Shown piece after piece: positions 49,401 to 61,101 of a stretch of 64,000 nt of DNA. Under the pieces are notes generated by a model that was given only the letters and a program-made list of their open reading frames with translations, was not told where the DNA came from and made no database searches. Origin of the DNA: Metellina segmentata (Eukaryota > Arthropoda > Arachnida > Araneae > Tetragnathidae). Both the position numbers and the translations under genes were made by a program. Position 1 is the stretch's first letter, and each line of letters begins with the position of its first letter. The stretch covers positions 62,001 through 126,000 of the forward strand of contig CANAIC010000110.1 of assembly GCA_947359465.1 (NCBI GenBank). Direction: 5' to 3'.

Positions 49401-50616
49401 ATGAATGTAGGCTTTCCACACTTTTTTTAGCTTGATCAATCATATAAATCATTTCTTTTAACGTTTCAATTTCATTAATATTCTCTAACGTTTCATTCAA
49501 CGTTTTCAATTTGATTTCAGCGTCTTTAAACGCCTTGTGGATGTCGTCGTGAAACTGGGTCGTTTTCTCATCCACTCGGAGAGCGCCCAGCGACGTTTCA
49601 ACATTATGTAGGATTGATTGGATCTTGGCATCGATCGAGTCGGCAATGTTCTGGGAAGGAAACGCTTTCTCGATGAATTCCTTGAATTTGGAGATGATGA
49701 CATCCCCGATTTGTTCATTAATCTCTTCTTTAACACCCGTTTCTGTGATTTGAGGCGATAATATATTACATTGAATCGCCCCAAGGGCATCTTGAGGTGA
49801 TTCAATCTGTTCCTGGATATTAAACGATTCAATTGGATTCGTTGAATGCTGCAACTGTGTTTGTAGCTTCCCAAGTAAAACCTTTAAATTTTCATATTCC
49901 ATACTCAACTTTTCCATCTCTTTGTGTGGAAGAGCTTTTAATATCATAGATTCTACATTTTGATATTGTAAAGGTAATATTGAATTAGTTGTACTGTTCT
50001 CCATACATTGGATATTGGTTTTCAATTGACCCAATTCCCAATTTAAACGATTTATTTCTTTTTTACATTCATCCAATTGCTCTTGATTCGATTTTGTTTT
50101 CCTTTCATATTCATCCAATTGCTCTTGATTCGATTTTGTTTTCCTTTCATATTCATCCAATTGCTCTCGATTCGATTTTACATTTTTTTCGTAATCATCC
50201 AATTGCTCTCGATTCAATCTTGCTTTCCTTTCGTAATCATCCAATTGCTCTCGATTCAATCTTGCTTTCCTTTCGTAATCATCCAATTGCTCTCGATTCA
50301 ATCTTGCTTTCCTTTCGTAATCATCCAATTTATCTCGACAAGTCTCCAATTCTTTGACCCTATCTTCTATCGTACTGTCCCGACGCTCTGACCGATTTTG
50401 GTCAATGTGGCACAGTTTAAATAAAAAATCCAAAAAGCTATTACTCTGCTCGTAAATATTGGGATACTTTTCAATGAGCGGTTTACCCAATTCAAATGCT
50501 TGTACCACGTCGTTCCTAATTTCACGCTTCAACGTATTGATCAAATTAAGGTTGAGCCCATTGTCTCCATCCCGATGATACTTGTTAATCGCAATGACCA
50601 ACGGCTTGAAAGCCAT
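46360..50616 (-). CDS. Giant coiled-coil protein, 1418 aa
   Basis: Almost entirely predicted coiled coil. Residues ~90-190 hold seven or so 14-aa repeats (LDDYERKARLNREQ type), and the region near residues 920-1010 has 7-aa repeats based on LETCQVE. It has no globular motif that I recognise. It may be a structural or scaffold protein of the virion or viral factory. Its last codons carry the inverted-repeat arm of palindrome 26. Confidence 0.9.
50050..50340 (-). repeat. 14-aa coding tandem repeat (42 bp unit)
   Basis: Seven tandem copies of a 42-base unit containing CATCCAATTGCTCT, in the coiled-coil gene. Confidence 0.9.
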
Positions 50617-50622
50617 CTTTCT

Positions 50623-51723
50623 TTACTTTAAAAGTATTTGTTGCATAAAACTCAAATCTTTGTACAAGAGTTGGTATTTTTCACTCGTCTGGATCGAAAG
50701 CCATGCAATTACCGACTTTAACATCAAAATTTCGAATGTAAAACGTTTCAGGTACCAAAAGAGTCCAAAAGTGTTCCACGCTTCTTTATTCTTGTACAAG
50801 GGTATCCACCTGGTGCATGTCACGTAATTAATGTCTTTGTACCCTCGCTCCGTCAGGTTCGAAACGACCATTGGAGAAACGTAGGTGACATCTTCCGTGA
50901 CATCTTCCGTGCAGAACGCAACTCCGACCGGTTCAGCGTCCGATAACATAATCTCACATTGATAAAACTCAATCGGGATTTTATGGATGGGATTAAATGT
51001 TTCGTTTCGAAGTAATATTTGATAAAGAGCAGTTGCAAAAGTTGCATTTGGGATCCGATCGAAAAACTTTATAAAAGAGACGTACGTCAAAGAGTATGCG
51101 AGTGGGAACCACGCGTTGAAATGACTTGGGTTGTACTTGTTCCGTTTGAAAAATCTCAAGAGAGCCAAAGTCGAAAGAGTAGTTGAAGAGGCCGAGTTGA
51201 ACAATTCAACAAGTGCTCGGTAAGCTTGGTCCCTCCTACATTTTTTCCAAATGTGTTTGAACGGATTTCGTTTCGCAATCACATACAATGTCGAGTTGTG
51301 AAACGTTTCATGCACGACGGACAAGCGAGGGAACAGAGATAAGAGTAAAGTCCGTGTCGATTTGTTTGGAACTGCAATGCAACTATTACTAGTGGGATCA
51401 CCATTCACTTTGAAGAGAAGTGCATCAGACTTTAACTCTAAGGGAGGAGTCGAACGATCGAGTACGACGACGGTCCCCTCTGGAGGCTTCACCGGGCCGA
51501 TTTGAAAGTGATGATTTTGGTAATACACGATTGGAAGTTTGAAATGAACGACAATCAAGTAGTATCCCGAGCCAAAAGAGTTTCCAAATACTTGCACGTA
51601 GCTTCCTATATTCGACAGGATGCTTGCAGGTACTTCTTGCATGTAGAGAGGTGAGTACATTGCCTTGGCGAGGGCTTGGGGTCCACTGTAGTCTGACACT
51701 CTATGTTCAATATGCTCCGGCAT
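50623..51723 (-). CDS. Hypothetical protein, 366 aa
   Basis: Mixed alpha/beta with several hydrophobic strands, no clear TM anchor. A tandem TEDV pair near residue 277 comes from a short 15-base repeat. Seven bases separate it from the coiled-coil gene downstream. No family was recognised. Confidence 0.8.
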   Translation of the reverse strand: MPEHIEHRVSDYSGPQALAKAMYSPLYMQEVPASILSNIGSYVQVFGNSFGSGYYLIVVHFKLPIVYYQNHHFQIGPVKPPEGTVVVLDRSTPPLELKSDALLFKVNGDPTSNSCIAVPNKSTRTLLLSLFPRLSVVHETFHNSTLYVIAKRNPFKHIWKKCRRDQAYRALVELFNSASSTTLSTLALLRFFKRNKYNPSHFNAWFPLAYSLTYVSFIKFFDRIPNATFATALYQILLRNETFNPIHKIPIEFYQCEIMLSDAEPVGVAFCTEDVTEDVTYVSPMVVSNLTERGYKDINYVTCTRWIPLYKNKEAWNTFGLFWYLKRFTFEILMLKSVIAWLSIQTSEKYQLLYKDLSFMQQILLK

Positions 51724-51770
51724 GTTGTATAATTAAAAGATTCCAGAGTCTTGCATCTTATATATATATA

Positions 51771-51773
<3 letters not shown>

Positions 51774-51856
<83 letters not shown>
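51774..51856. repeat. A-run/T-run palindrome 27
   Basis: Between the Rpb1 3' end and the 50623-51723 start (both minus). Confidence 0.95.
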
Positions 51857-51858
<2 letters not shown>

Positions 51859-53426
51859 TTTGTTTTCAAGACATTTTCAATCAAATAGTCAAACGTGTCT
51901 TCCGACAAGGCGTCCGTGTGGTTCAATGTTTTCAACACGTCATCTTCCACCACGCTACTACCATCCACGAGTTGACCCAAATAGTCCACGTGTAGACCTT
52001 GCAAGTTAAACACGCTTTTGGAATAACTATAACCCGGTCTCCAAATCTTCCCTCCGCTAGACAGAGCCTCGGTAGCCGTCACGGCGTGGGCGACCGCTTC
52101 GACAGGGGATATTCCGTTCCAAAATGAATTCTTGACGAGTTTTCCATTTTGTATTCCTACCTCTCCAAACATTTGATGTAGATGCTCGAACGATCCCTTT
52201 GCTTTGGATGATACTTGAGTGACGAGACAACATCCCTTTAAATCTCGTTTGGAAATTTGTTCAAATTCTTCGAGAGAGGAGGTTCGCTCACCAATTTCTG
52301 CCAACTCCTTCATTTCTTTCAACGTCAATGCAAAACAGGTCCGACTCTGGAACGCGTCCAGGTAAAAGAGCCGCATGCGATCAAAGCTTTCGAAAGTCAC
52401 GGCCGACCCGTACAACTCGAAAATGACGTTAAAGGTACGCTTCAAATCAGGATGTTTGTAGGGTAAAAAGTCGATTTCGTCGTAAAACATGTAATATGCT
52501 ACGAGCATATCTTGACTGGGTGATAATTTCAACCCATTCACCGGACAATTCATTTGCTCTTGGCAGTTGAGAATGGTGGCACATTCGGCTTGAGATTGGT
52601 GGTTGGGTACAATGTAAACGTTGCATTCGTCTCCATCAAAATCGCCAGCAATACTTTCCAAAATCTCCAAATTGATACCGATGGTATTTTCTTCGTCTTT
52701 TCCTCCCTTGACGACTCGCAAAGCCACAAAACTGCCCGGCGTCAGGGACGGCATCCGATTCAAAATGACAAACTGACCCTCTAAATTCAATTTATTGCAA
52801 ATTTCCTCCGGCAAACATATTTCGTTGGATTTCAAACTAGGTTTTGGACCAATCATACCCCTCATGGAGAGTGTGGATCGTTTGCCGTACGCATTCTGAC
52901 GTATAAAGGTAAACTTGCCGCAAGAACGACGCGCCAGGCTTCGGTAATTGAGAGCAACTTCTTCGATTTGCTTGTAAAACGCGCCCGATTTCGAAGCCGG
53001 AGGGTTGGTTTTACTTCGATTCGTGACGGGTTGCCCTTGCACGTACTTCATGACCTTTTCGTACACGAGCGTCGAAGCCACTTGCCAATAGATTGGGTCG
53101 GGTATTACCAAAAACTCTTGATTCGATTTTATTTTCGCTTTTCGTAGAGCTACATCCAACTGTTTCAGAGAAAACGTGTACCCGGGCGTAGAAATGCCGA
53201 TGGAATGAACTGGATAGGATGACACTAGAGAGTTGTAATAAAATTGATTACAACAGACTGTATAGGGTACTTTGAAAACGAGTTTCGACTTGCATTTCGA
53301 ACACGTTTGCGAAAATTCGTGACTCTTTCGCCAAGCCCTCAAAATCTCAATGAGATTTTGAGGGGTCATGGTGACTGGACATTGATCGTAGCTGAGAATG
53401 GATATACCATATCGAGTGACCGTCAT
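51855..53426 (-). CDS. rpb1: DNA-directed RNA polymerase largest subunit (Rpb1-like), N-terminal part
   Basis: 523 aa from ATG 53426 (complement). A zinc-type C-x2-C near residue 42 and the catalytic GDFDGDE near 264, with the three metal-binding aspartates kept. Before it come the RGMIGPK and LNRMPSL stretches; after it, an NSFWNGISPVEAVAHA region that matches the start of the bridge helix. It ends soon after, without funnel, trigger loop or C-terminal clamp, and the N-terminal clamp is short. The rest must be a separate gene, perhaps outside the window. Confidence 0.9.
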
Positions 53427-53429
53427 CTT

Positions 53430-53436
53430 AATAAAG
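53430..53436 (+). promoter_or_regulatory. AATAAAG start-proximal element
   Basis: In the 23-base gap between the divergent starts of Rpb1 and the 53450 gene, 13 bases before the latter. Confidence 0.45.
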
Positions 53437-53449
53437 TAACAGAGAAAAA

Positions 53450-54052
53450 ATGGAAGCGTATCCCAAACGTCGAAATGGCAACGAATACTATCCGACTGGT
53501 AGCGAAAATTTCGTGAAAAATTCAAAAGGTCTCGAACTCTATGCTCGCGACAGTCGAGGTAACCAGCTGTATCCTCGACGAAAGACGAATGTGTTTGCTC
53601 AAAACGAATACGGCGTCGAATATTATGCCAAAGACGTTAACGGAAACGAATTTTATCCCACAGTCAACAAGCGATCTACGTTTATAGTGGATAGGAAAAC
53701 AATGATGGTAGTATTGGCAAAATGGGCGGACGGACGGCAACGTTATCCGACCGATACCAACGGAAACGAATACTATCTTAGATACGAAGGTAAACCGTTT
53801 CTCTTGCGAAACGAAGAGGGTTCTCCTTACTTGGCTAAATCCCGAAAAGGGCAGGATTTAATACCTTGGAATTATGTGAGTCAATTCTTGAACACTGAAG
53901 ATCCTCACGTGTACTCTAGAGACTCGGGGGGTAATGGGGTGTACTGGAACGAAAGTCCTCTTTCCCCTTTTACTCGGGCTGTCGTGACTTGCTTATGCCA
54001 GACGGTCGTCTTGTGTCCTCCGATTGCTGGAACTCTTCTCTTGTTTGCATGA
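53450..54052 (+). CDS. Tyrosine-rich repeat protein 3 with C-terminal hydrophobic end
   Basis: 200 aa. Starts directly with repeat units (GNEYYPTG, GNQLYPRR, GVEYYAKDVNGNEFYP), the same family as 42747 and 44191 but shorter. A hydrophobic, cysteine-containing C-terminus (about residues 175-200) may anchor it in a membrane. Confidence 0.8.
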   Translation: MEAYPKRRNGNEYYPTGSENFVKNSKGLELYARDSRGNQLYPRRKTNVFAQNEYGVEYYAKDVNGNEFYPTVNKRSTFIVDRKTMMVVLAKWADGRQRYPTDTNGNEYYLRYEGKPFLLRNEEGSPYLAKSRKGQDLIPWNYVSQFLNTEDPHVYSRDSGGNGVYWNESPLSPFTRAVVTCLCQTVVLCPPIAGTLLLFA

Positions 54053-54125
54053 GAATATAATCTGTGTATTGTACATGGGGCAAGTAAAGAAAGATAATAC
54101 TATTCCTAATCCATCAGAATTTATA

Positions 54126-54128
<3 letters not shown>

Positions 54129-54206
<78 letters not shown>
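54129..54206. repeat. A-run/T-run palindrome 28
   Basis: Between convergent 3' ends (53450 plus, 54205 minus). Confidence 0.95.
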
Positions 54207-54211
<5 letters not shown>

Positions 54212-54741
54212 ATACATGTCGACGGGTTTCGAGATTGAAACCCGATGAGCGTTCCGTATTGATGATATCGATTGCCGCTCGCTAAATGGTCCATCATGAT
54301 CCAAGTCATGCCAGGGTTTACTAAAAGGGCATAAAAGTATAAAATGTATAAACACGTTGCATCATAATGATCCGTATTTCGTGTCGATAACCGATTAGCC
54401 ATACTTTGCACCGCTTTCAGCACGACTCTGCGTCGATCCATCAAACAAAAACTCTCATAGTCGAAATGAATTGCGTTGAACCATTGGTCCTTTTGGTCCG
54501 CAATGTTGTACAGCATGCCATACGCTTCCCGATTCTCCATCACGTGCACGACATGTGTTTTTGCTTCCTCTTGAAACTCTTCCACGAGTTTTAGTGTCAC
54601 GACATTGATTTCTTTAAACGCCATACTCGGCACGTGTAACTTTTCCAGTCGGTCTCTGTGTTTAGACGCCACGTTCTTTATCAACCAGTCGATTCGCATC
54701 GAAGATTTACGCAGCACGTTCAAATCGTAATACTCTGACAT
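54205..54741 (-). CDS. Hypothetical protein, paralog of 27711-28226
   Basis: 178 aa. Shares E-x-YG-x-LY, LY-F-x2-L-x-NP, W-x4-D-x-L and a G-x-LIG end with the + strand copy beside PIF-5. It lies five bases after the D5 gene stop, so the two are probably expressed together. Confidence 0.75.
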
Positions 54742-54746
54742 TCTCT

Positions 54747-57700
54747 TTAGTTATCGTTTGTGGTGCGCTTCAAATTCTTGATACATACGTCTTGGTAATA
54801 CACGACCGATTCTTGCCGTTCAGTCAGTTTCGTCGTCTTTACCTCGTCTACTTCATCTATTTTTGAACGTTTCGCCGGTGGAGATTCCGCTTCTAACGAT
54901 GCCATCAAACTCGCATTCTCAAACGTTTGGCTGGACGCGACAGAGTCTCCGATGGCCCTAAAGTCGAACGATTTCAAATTAATGTCCGCGCGACGATGTT
55001 TGTAAAATTCCTGTTCGAACCTGACAATGAGTTCTGTATCGCAAAGCGACATGTTTTTCGTCGCCTTCAAGTACTGACGAATGGCCGATCGCAAATCAGT
55101 CATGGTAGTGACACTCGCGCAATTTATTTGGACGTCCATGTGCAACTTGAACTGGTTGTAAATGTCCGTATTGACTAGATAGTCTCGAGTGTATTCGACG
55201 ACGCAATCGGGCTCGTCCCGATAATGCAACAGACCGTCTTTTCGGTTCATGTGCGTTTGTAGATGAAAGTAGAGGAGCAGAAAACACCCTTCGTACGAAT
55301 TCTCCACCACGTACGATTGTTTCGAATATCGGTTGAATCGAACTTGTTCAGAGGTGCTCGTGGGCGCTTTTCGCTTGAACGTAGCATGGAACGGAATCGC
55401 AACGATCCTGTCTCGAAAAGCTTGGGTGGTGATCGTTTCGGGCGCGTTGTTGGTCGTCGTGAATAATTTGGCCGTCGGAATACCCCCGACGTTCGCCTCG
55501 TACATGTTTCGAAACGAGACTTGCGAGTCTCCCGTGATTTGCTTGATCCGATTTTCGTGGACTTTGCTTTCCAACTCGTCAGTCGCAATAATTCGGCACG
55601 AAAAAAGCGTCGAAGCCAGTTCGGGAAGGGCATTCGTGCTGGAAGTACCCGGCTTCAAATTTTCAGATTGAATGCTGTGAAAGTATCCTCCAAACGTCTT
55701 GGCTACTAGCTCAAACAACTTACTCTTTCCGTTTCGCATGCTGCCCTTCAAAATGAAAAATTTACGTTCGTAATTGGTGGCAATGAGTATGCTCGCCAGC
55801 ACGTCTAAAAAGTACATGACGAGATCGTACTCGAACGACAGATATTTGCAAATTTGGGCGTAAAACTGCATCATGGACTGAGCAAAGGGATCCATGACAG
55901 TTTCAGGTAGCTGTTCGCTCACGAGTTCTTTCAACGTGTCGACCAAGTCGTCCGTTCGATCGAGAAAAAGTTCTTTCAAAAATAGTAAAAAGAACGCCTT
56001 GGTGGTCAAGAGAGCGTAAAGCTCCTGGAGTTGGGGGTCGGTCAACAGAGTCGTCATGGTCATTCGAGGCACCTCGATCCCCAATTTCCTGTCGGACATG
56101 AACAATTCGGGAACGGTTCCTCCAATGTGACCCGTCAGCAAGTCTAGCATCCCGTGCGGTAGACGAAGGAGCCACTTGTGTCTATCCATCTGCACGCTCC
56201 GATGCTCCATGGCGGAATCGCTCAAAATAGCCGAGATGACGGTTCCTATGGAAAAGCGGTCCAATAGATTTTCTTCGGGACCCCCCAATCCTCCACCCTT
56301 GCGGTACTGATGGACAAATGCTTTGACGTGTGTCCAAAGATTAACCATGTGATCGGTGATTTCGTTATCACGCGCGATTTCTTGCCACGATTCAGTCAGA
56401 TAATTCCACATGTAACGCGACGATTTCTTTACGGCGTTGGCCAGTCGCAGCACCACAATCGGGAAATTGTGTTCTTGAATTTTCCGCAAGAGTGCGATCA
56501 CTTGTTCCGTCGTCGACACGCTCAAGATGGCACGCTGCGAATCTTGGATGATGCATTTCAACTTGTCGCGAGCCGTGAGTGATTTAGGGTACAAATTATT
56601 ACCGCAAAAATGAATGGTACCCACCGTAAAGTCTTCCAACGCGTGCTTGATGTGACTCTCGTCCACTTGTTCGAGTCGATCGAGAATGGAATGAAATTCC
56701 GTGTCGAGAAACGATCTCACTGGATGAATGAGCTCCTTTGAGCTCATATTCAAATGTTTGCAAAGAGCATAAAAAACAGGTAAAAAGTAATAACCTTTAT
56801 CGTGCTGCATGATGGTTTTAAGAGGGTTCGGATCAGTGGCGAGCTTCCCATTGTCCTCTTGGAGAGCTTGATTGATCGATTGAAAAATCGGATTGTCATT
56901 CGTATCGAGCCCCACCGATAACCGCACGCTCTGTTGGAACCACTTTTTAAGCGCATAGTTGTTGGTGTCGAAGGAATCAATCATGAAGGCATTGAAGCGT
57001 AAGTATTGAAAGCTTTTCAAGAAATGCGACCCGTCAAACAAAAGCTGTTTTCCTTTACAAATGGTACGCTTGTAGGTGAATTGAACCACGTCCTCCTGAG
57101 CGTTGGATGTCGTCGGTTCTTTGGTGACCACCGTAGCATAGGAGAGTCGATGCAGAGGTGGAAAAGGCATCGCGACGGGCATCATAAACTGCTTCAAGTA
57201 GGGTCCGTATTGCCGTTCGCTCAAAAAGAGAAACTTGCGGAAAAACGACTCGCTGTTGTGTTTCCGTCTCTTGAATTTCGCCTTTGCATGTTGGAATTGT
57301 GCGTTACTACTCGGCACGTTCAAATCAATCGTGAACGAATCTGTCTCGTCCAAGTAACCGATCCGGAAAGCTTTGTAGGGAGAGGTGTCGGGTTTCGCTG
57401 CTCCAGGTAACATGACGTTGAGCAACGTGTCGAGCACGTACTTGCCCGAGTTGTCCGAGAATACCATTTTGTTTTTCAATCGTTCGCATAAAAGAATGTA
57501 ATCATCGTAAGCAATCGTGAGTTCTGGAAGGTGTACGTGAAGCCCTTTAGAGTTTGGGCGCGATGCTAAAATGTATGTAAAGTTGGGTATAGCTGGTAAA
57601 AGTAAGAGTTTGAGAGTCGATTCAACGTGCTGCATAATGTTTTGGGAGACTTTGGAGGTATCGGGATTGTCGGATTTAAAATCCAAGTCGAAAATAAGTG

Positions 57701-57896
57701 AATGTTGCTGACAAGACGACAAATCCATCGTGAAGGCTGGAAGGTTTGATGTTTTCGACGTCCAATATTGAGTAAATGCATCGTAATCATTTCGGTATAT
57801 GTACCATATACCCTGATTCTTGGTGTCCATCCCATACACAAGGTATGCGTCTCTCGGAGCATGTTCGACAGAGTTGGTTTTATTTAAAACCCCCAT
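54747..57896 (-). CDS. D5-type primase-helicase
   Basis: 1049 aa. An N-terminal AEP-type primase part has the FDLDF metal motif near residue 70 and SKGLHVH near 113. The SF3 helicase near 715-830 has Walker A GSMRNGKS, a following IATDE Walker B, and TTNN sensor motif. Unwinds and primes viral DNA. The linker between the domains is long. The minus-strand AATAAAG lies three bases before the start. Confidence 0.95.
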   Translation of the reverse strand: MGVLNKTNSVEHAPRDAYLVYGMDTKNQGIWYIYRNDYDAFTQYWTSKTSNLPAFTMDLSSCQQHSLIFDLDFKSDNPDTSKVSQNIMQHVESTLKLLLLPAIPNFTYILASRPNSKGLHVHLPELTIAYDDYILLCERLKNKMVFSDNSGKYVLDTLLNVMLPGAAKPDTSPYKAFRIGYLDETDSFTIDLNVPSSNAQFQHAKAKFKRRKHNSESFFRKFLFLSERQYGPYLKQFMMPVAMPFPPLHRLSYATVVTKEPTTSNAQEDVVQFTYKRTICKGKQLLFDGSHFLKSFQYLRFNAFMIDSFDTNNYALKKWFQQSVRLSVGLDTNDNPIFQSINQALQEDNGKLATDPNPLKTIMQHDKGYYFLPVFYALCKHLNMSSKELIHPVRSFLDTEFHSILDRLEQVDESHIKHALEDFTVGTIHFCGNNLYPKSLTARDKLKCIIQDSQRAILSVSTTEQVIALLRKIQEHNFPIVVLRLANAVKKSSRYMWNYLTESWQEIARDNEITDHMVNLWTHVKAFVHQYRKGGGLGGPEENLLDRFSIGTVISAILSDSAMEHRSVQMDRHKWLLRLPHGMLDLLTGHIGGTVPELFMSDRKLGIEVPRMTMTTLLTDPQLQELYALLTTKAFFLLFLKELFLDRTDDLVDTLKELVSEQLPETVMDPFAQSMMQFYAQICKYLSFEYDLVMYFLDVLASILIATNYERKFFILKGSMRNGKSKLFELVAKTFGGYFHSIQSENLKPGTSSTNALPELASTLFSCRIIATDELESKVHENRIKQITGDSQVSFRNMYEANVGGIPTAKLFTTTNNAPETITTQAFRDRIVAIPFHATFKRKAPTSTSEQVRFNRYSKQSYVVENSYEGCFLLLYFHLQTHMNRKDGLLHYRDEPDCVVEYTRDYLVNTDIYNQFKLHMDVQINCASVTTMTDLRSAIRQYLKATKNMSLCDTELIVRFEQEFYKHRRADINLKSFDFRAIGDSVASSQTFENASLMASLEAESPPAKRSKIDEVDEVKTTKLTERQESVVYYQDVCIKNLKRTTNDN

Positions 57897-57899
57897 TCA

Positions 57900-57906
57900 C
57901 TTTATT
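57900..57906 (-). promoter_or_regulatory. AATAAAG start-proximal element
   Basis: Three bases before the ATG at 57896 (complement). Confidence 0.4.
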
Positions 57907-58014
57907 CAGTTTTCCTTGCAGAATACGTGCCGAGTTTGTCTTTTCGAATACTACCGCACACGGGAAGGCTGCCCCAATGTGAGACGACGTCTGTAAACAT
58001 CTAGGATATATCTA

Positions 58015-58015
<1 letters not shown>

Positions 58016-58097
<82 letters not shown>
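58016..58097. repeat. A-run/T-run palindrome 29
   Basis: Between the D5 gene start and the 58098 fragment. Confidence 0.95.
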
Positions 58098-58098
<1 letters not shown>

Positions 58099-58193
58099 TC
58101 AGATCCGTTGACATCAAAATATTCTTTCCACTTAGATTTGACTTTCACCTCAAGATAAAATGGGTTAGGAGTTTCAAATCTGTTTAGTCCCAT
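58098..58193 (-). pseudogene. Gene fragment of about 32 codons, cut by an A-run
   Basis: On the minus strand an ATG at 58193 opens a frame that contains FYLEVKV and EYFDVNG and then runs into the homopolymer. A diverged, frame-broken copy lies at 30075-30160. It overlaps the end of the 58184 gene by ten bases. Probably the remnant of a gene that was duplicated and lost. Confidence 0.5.
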
Positions 58194-59083
58194 GTTTCAG
58201 GAATTCTTTCCATGATATTTGCAAATGCCTCCCTTTCCGCCAGAGTCCTACCGATAATGTCAAGTACATCTTTATCCAAATGGTTATTCATGTCTTCTAG
58301 AGTATTAAGTTCATCTTCCAAATTCTCCATCGAGTCGTTTAATTCTTCCAATTCTTTCTTTACTTCTTCAAGCATTTCATCAATTAACAACTTATTTTCG
58401 TAATCCTCTTCATCAAATTCGCTTTCATTCGAAGACTCGTATGTATCCTCTTCTTCCAATTCACTTTCGTTGGAAGTCTCGTGCGTATACTCGTCTTGCA
58501 ATTCTTTCTTTGCTTCCTCAACCATTTCATCTATTAAAGACTCATTTTCGTATTCCTCTTCATCAAATTCACTTTCATTGGAGGGCTCGTACGTCTCCTC
58601 TTCTTCCAATTCGCTTTCCTCGGAACTCTCACACCTCGCCTCTTGGGCAAGATAGGATTTGTTTAAAAGAGATACAAGTGTATGCGTAAATGGTGTGTTT
58701 CTCAACTCACGGAGTGAAAGCCAGCCCGCATGTTTCATTTGTCGCTTATCCAACGACTCATCGTAACGTATGTTTACAAGTTCGACTCTCGAATCAACCA
58801 CTTTATTTACAAAAGTATACTTGAAATCGTGATTACAAGTATTTGCAATAAATCCAAAGAATTGATCATACGACATGTCGACTGCTGAATTCTTAAAATG
58901 TACTCGAGTCTCATGAAATGAACAACGTTCATCTACCCAAACATTAAAATGGGGATAGTATCCATATATCTTTAGAGAATATTTAGAATTCAAATGTTCT
59001 TTTATAAAATCTTGAAACAAACTGGTATGAAGTTGAATCGTAAAATGGTTGGCACGTTCCACACTTGCGTAGATTGGGATCAT
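58184..59083 (-). CDS. Hypothetical protein with acidic 45-aa repeats
   Basis: 299 aa. The first ~150 residues look folded (no family). Then come two ~48-residue acidic repeats, each with SNESELEEE, SNESEFDEE and a LIDEMxEExKKEL helix. The C-terminal part is helical. The acid repeat may mimic or bind basic proteins. Confidence 0.8.
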   Translation of the reverse strand: MIPIYASVERANHFTIQLHTSLFQDFIKEHLNSKYSLKIYGYYPHFNVWVDERCSFHETRVHFKNSAVDMSYDQFFGFIANTCNHDFKYTFVNKVVDSRVELVNIRYDESLDKRQMKHAGWLSLRELRNTPFTHTLVSLLNKSYLAQEARCESSEESELEEEETYEPSNESEFDEEEYENESLIDEMVEEAKKELQDEYTHETSNESELEEEDTYESSNESEFDEEDYENKLLIDEMLEEVKKELEELNDSMENLEDELNTLEDMNNHLDKDVLDIIGRTLAEREAFANIMERIPETWD

Positions 59084-59151
59084 GATGGAGAGTATACCAG
59101 AGGCGTACCGATGAGTGTGTAATGGCTAAATCGCAATGGTATATGTACACT

Positions 59152-59152
<1 letters not shown>

Positions 59153-59230
<78 letters not shown>
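59153..59230. repeat. A-run/T-run palindrome 30
   Basis: Between the 58184 gene start and the kinase-like gene 3' end. Confidence 0.95.
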
Positions 59231-59234
<4 letters not shown>

Positions 59235-59252
59235 CAAATCTTAACATTTTTT

Positions 59253-59891
59253 TTACCAAGTGTACTCTTCCAAGTTCTCAAGGAACGCATTTATAACATC
59301 TCTGTCAGACTTTTCAAACCCCATAAAAGGCATTGCGTGGTACGAAATTATTAATGGTATCACTTCTGGCAACCACTGGTGCTTCATTTCCTCTGCCTTT
59401 TTGAAGAAATCAACATATATTTTTTCGTCGGGATATTTTTCAATTTCAAAGGTGCGTCCTCTTTCCAACATTCGCAGATATCCCATCTTTCTAGAATACT
59501 CACTAAAGGTAATTGAGTCCCCATAGTCTAGCAAGTGCACTTCGCCAACTCCGATACGCCTCAATCGTTCCTCGTAATATTTTGCTAGGCGAGTCATCTC
59601 TGTCATCGTCAAACCCTCTTGAAATTGAAAGGCAGAGATGAGAGGGTTACGAGAAGAGACGATGATCATTTTCTCCTTGTTGTCCGCCTTTTGAATCACT
59701 TGCTCAATTTTGGCCACGTAATTTTCCAATACTAAATAAAGTTTGGTCATTGTATCCGTGACAAGAGACTCGTCCAATAAAGTCTCTACCAAAGAGAGGC
59801 AATCGTCCACCCAGGCATAACCTAGACTCTTGGCGAAGTGTGTCTTCCCGATACCCACGTAAGATGCTTGAATATCTATCAGTTGAATCAT
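59253..59891 (-). CDS. Deoxynucleoside-kinase-like P-loop protein
   Basis: 212 aa. A Walker A-like SYVGIGKTHF loop at residues 10-19 (first glycine replaced by serine), a VSSRNPL segment near residue 79 in the place of the dNK D/E-R-S motif, then RLRRIG in the LID region. This fits the dNK/TMPK-like family that phosphorylates deoxynucleosides. The degenerate motifs make the activity uncertain. Likely works with dUTPase in nucleotide supply. Confidence 0.75.
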   Translation of the reverse strand: MIQLIDIQASYVGIGKTHFAKSLGYAWVDDCLSLVETLLDESLVTDTMTKLYLVLENYVAKIEQVIQKADNKEKMIIVSSRNPLISAFQFQEGLTMTEMTRLAKYYEERLRRIGVGEVHLLDYGDSITFSEYSRKMGYLRMLERGRTFEIEKYPDEKIYVDFFKKAEEMKHQWLPEVIPLIISYHAMPFMGFEKSDRDVINAFLENLEEYTW

Positions 59892-60041
59892 GTCTGAGGT
59901 AAGGCGGGAGCAACTTGAATGTCCTTGTGCGTACTAAGCTCGTGGTAGGGTCGTTTGTCGAAACAAGAAAAGGATGTGCTGGTCCAAAGAGCTGAGAGCA
60001 TTTGATTATCAATTGAGAATCTTCAAGATATACCCCACTCC

Positions 60042-61081
<1,040 letters not shown>

Positions 61082-61101
<20 letters not shown>

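Noticed and set aside
46541..50391. Several + strand frames inside the coiled-coil gene
   Set aside because: They are short shadows of the 1418-aa repeat gene on the other strand.
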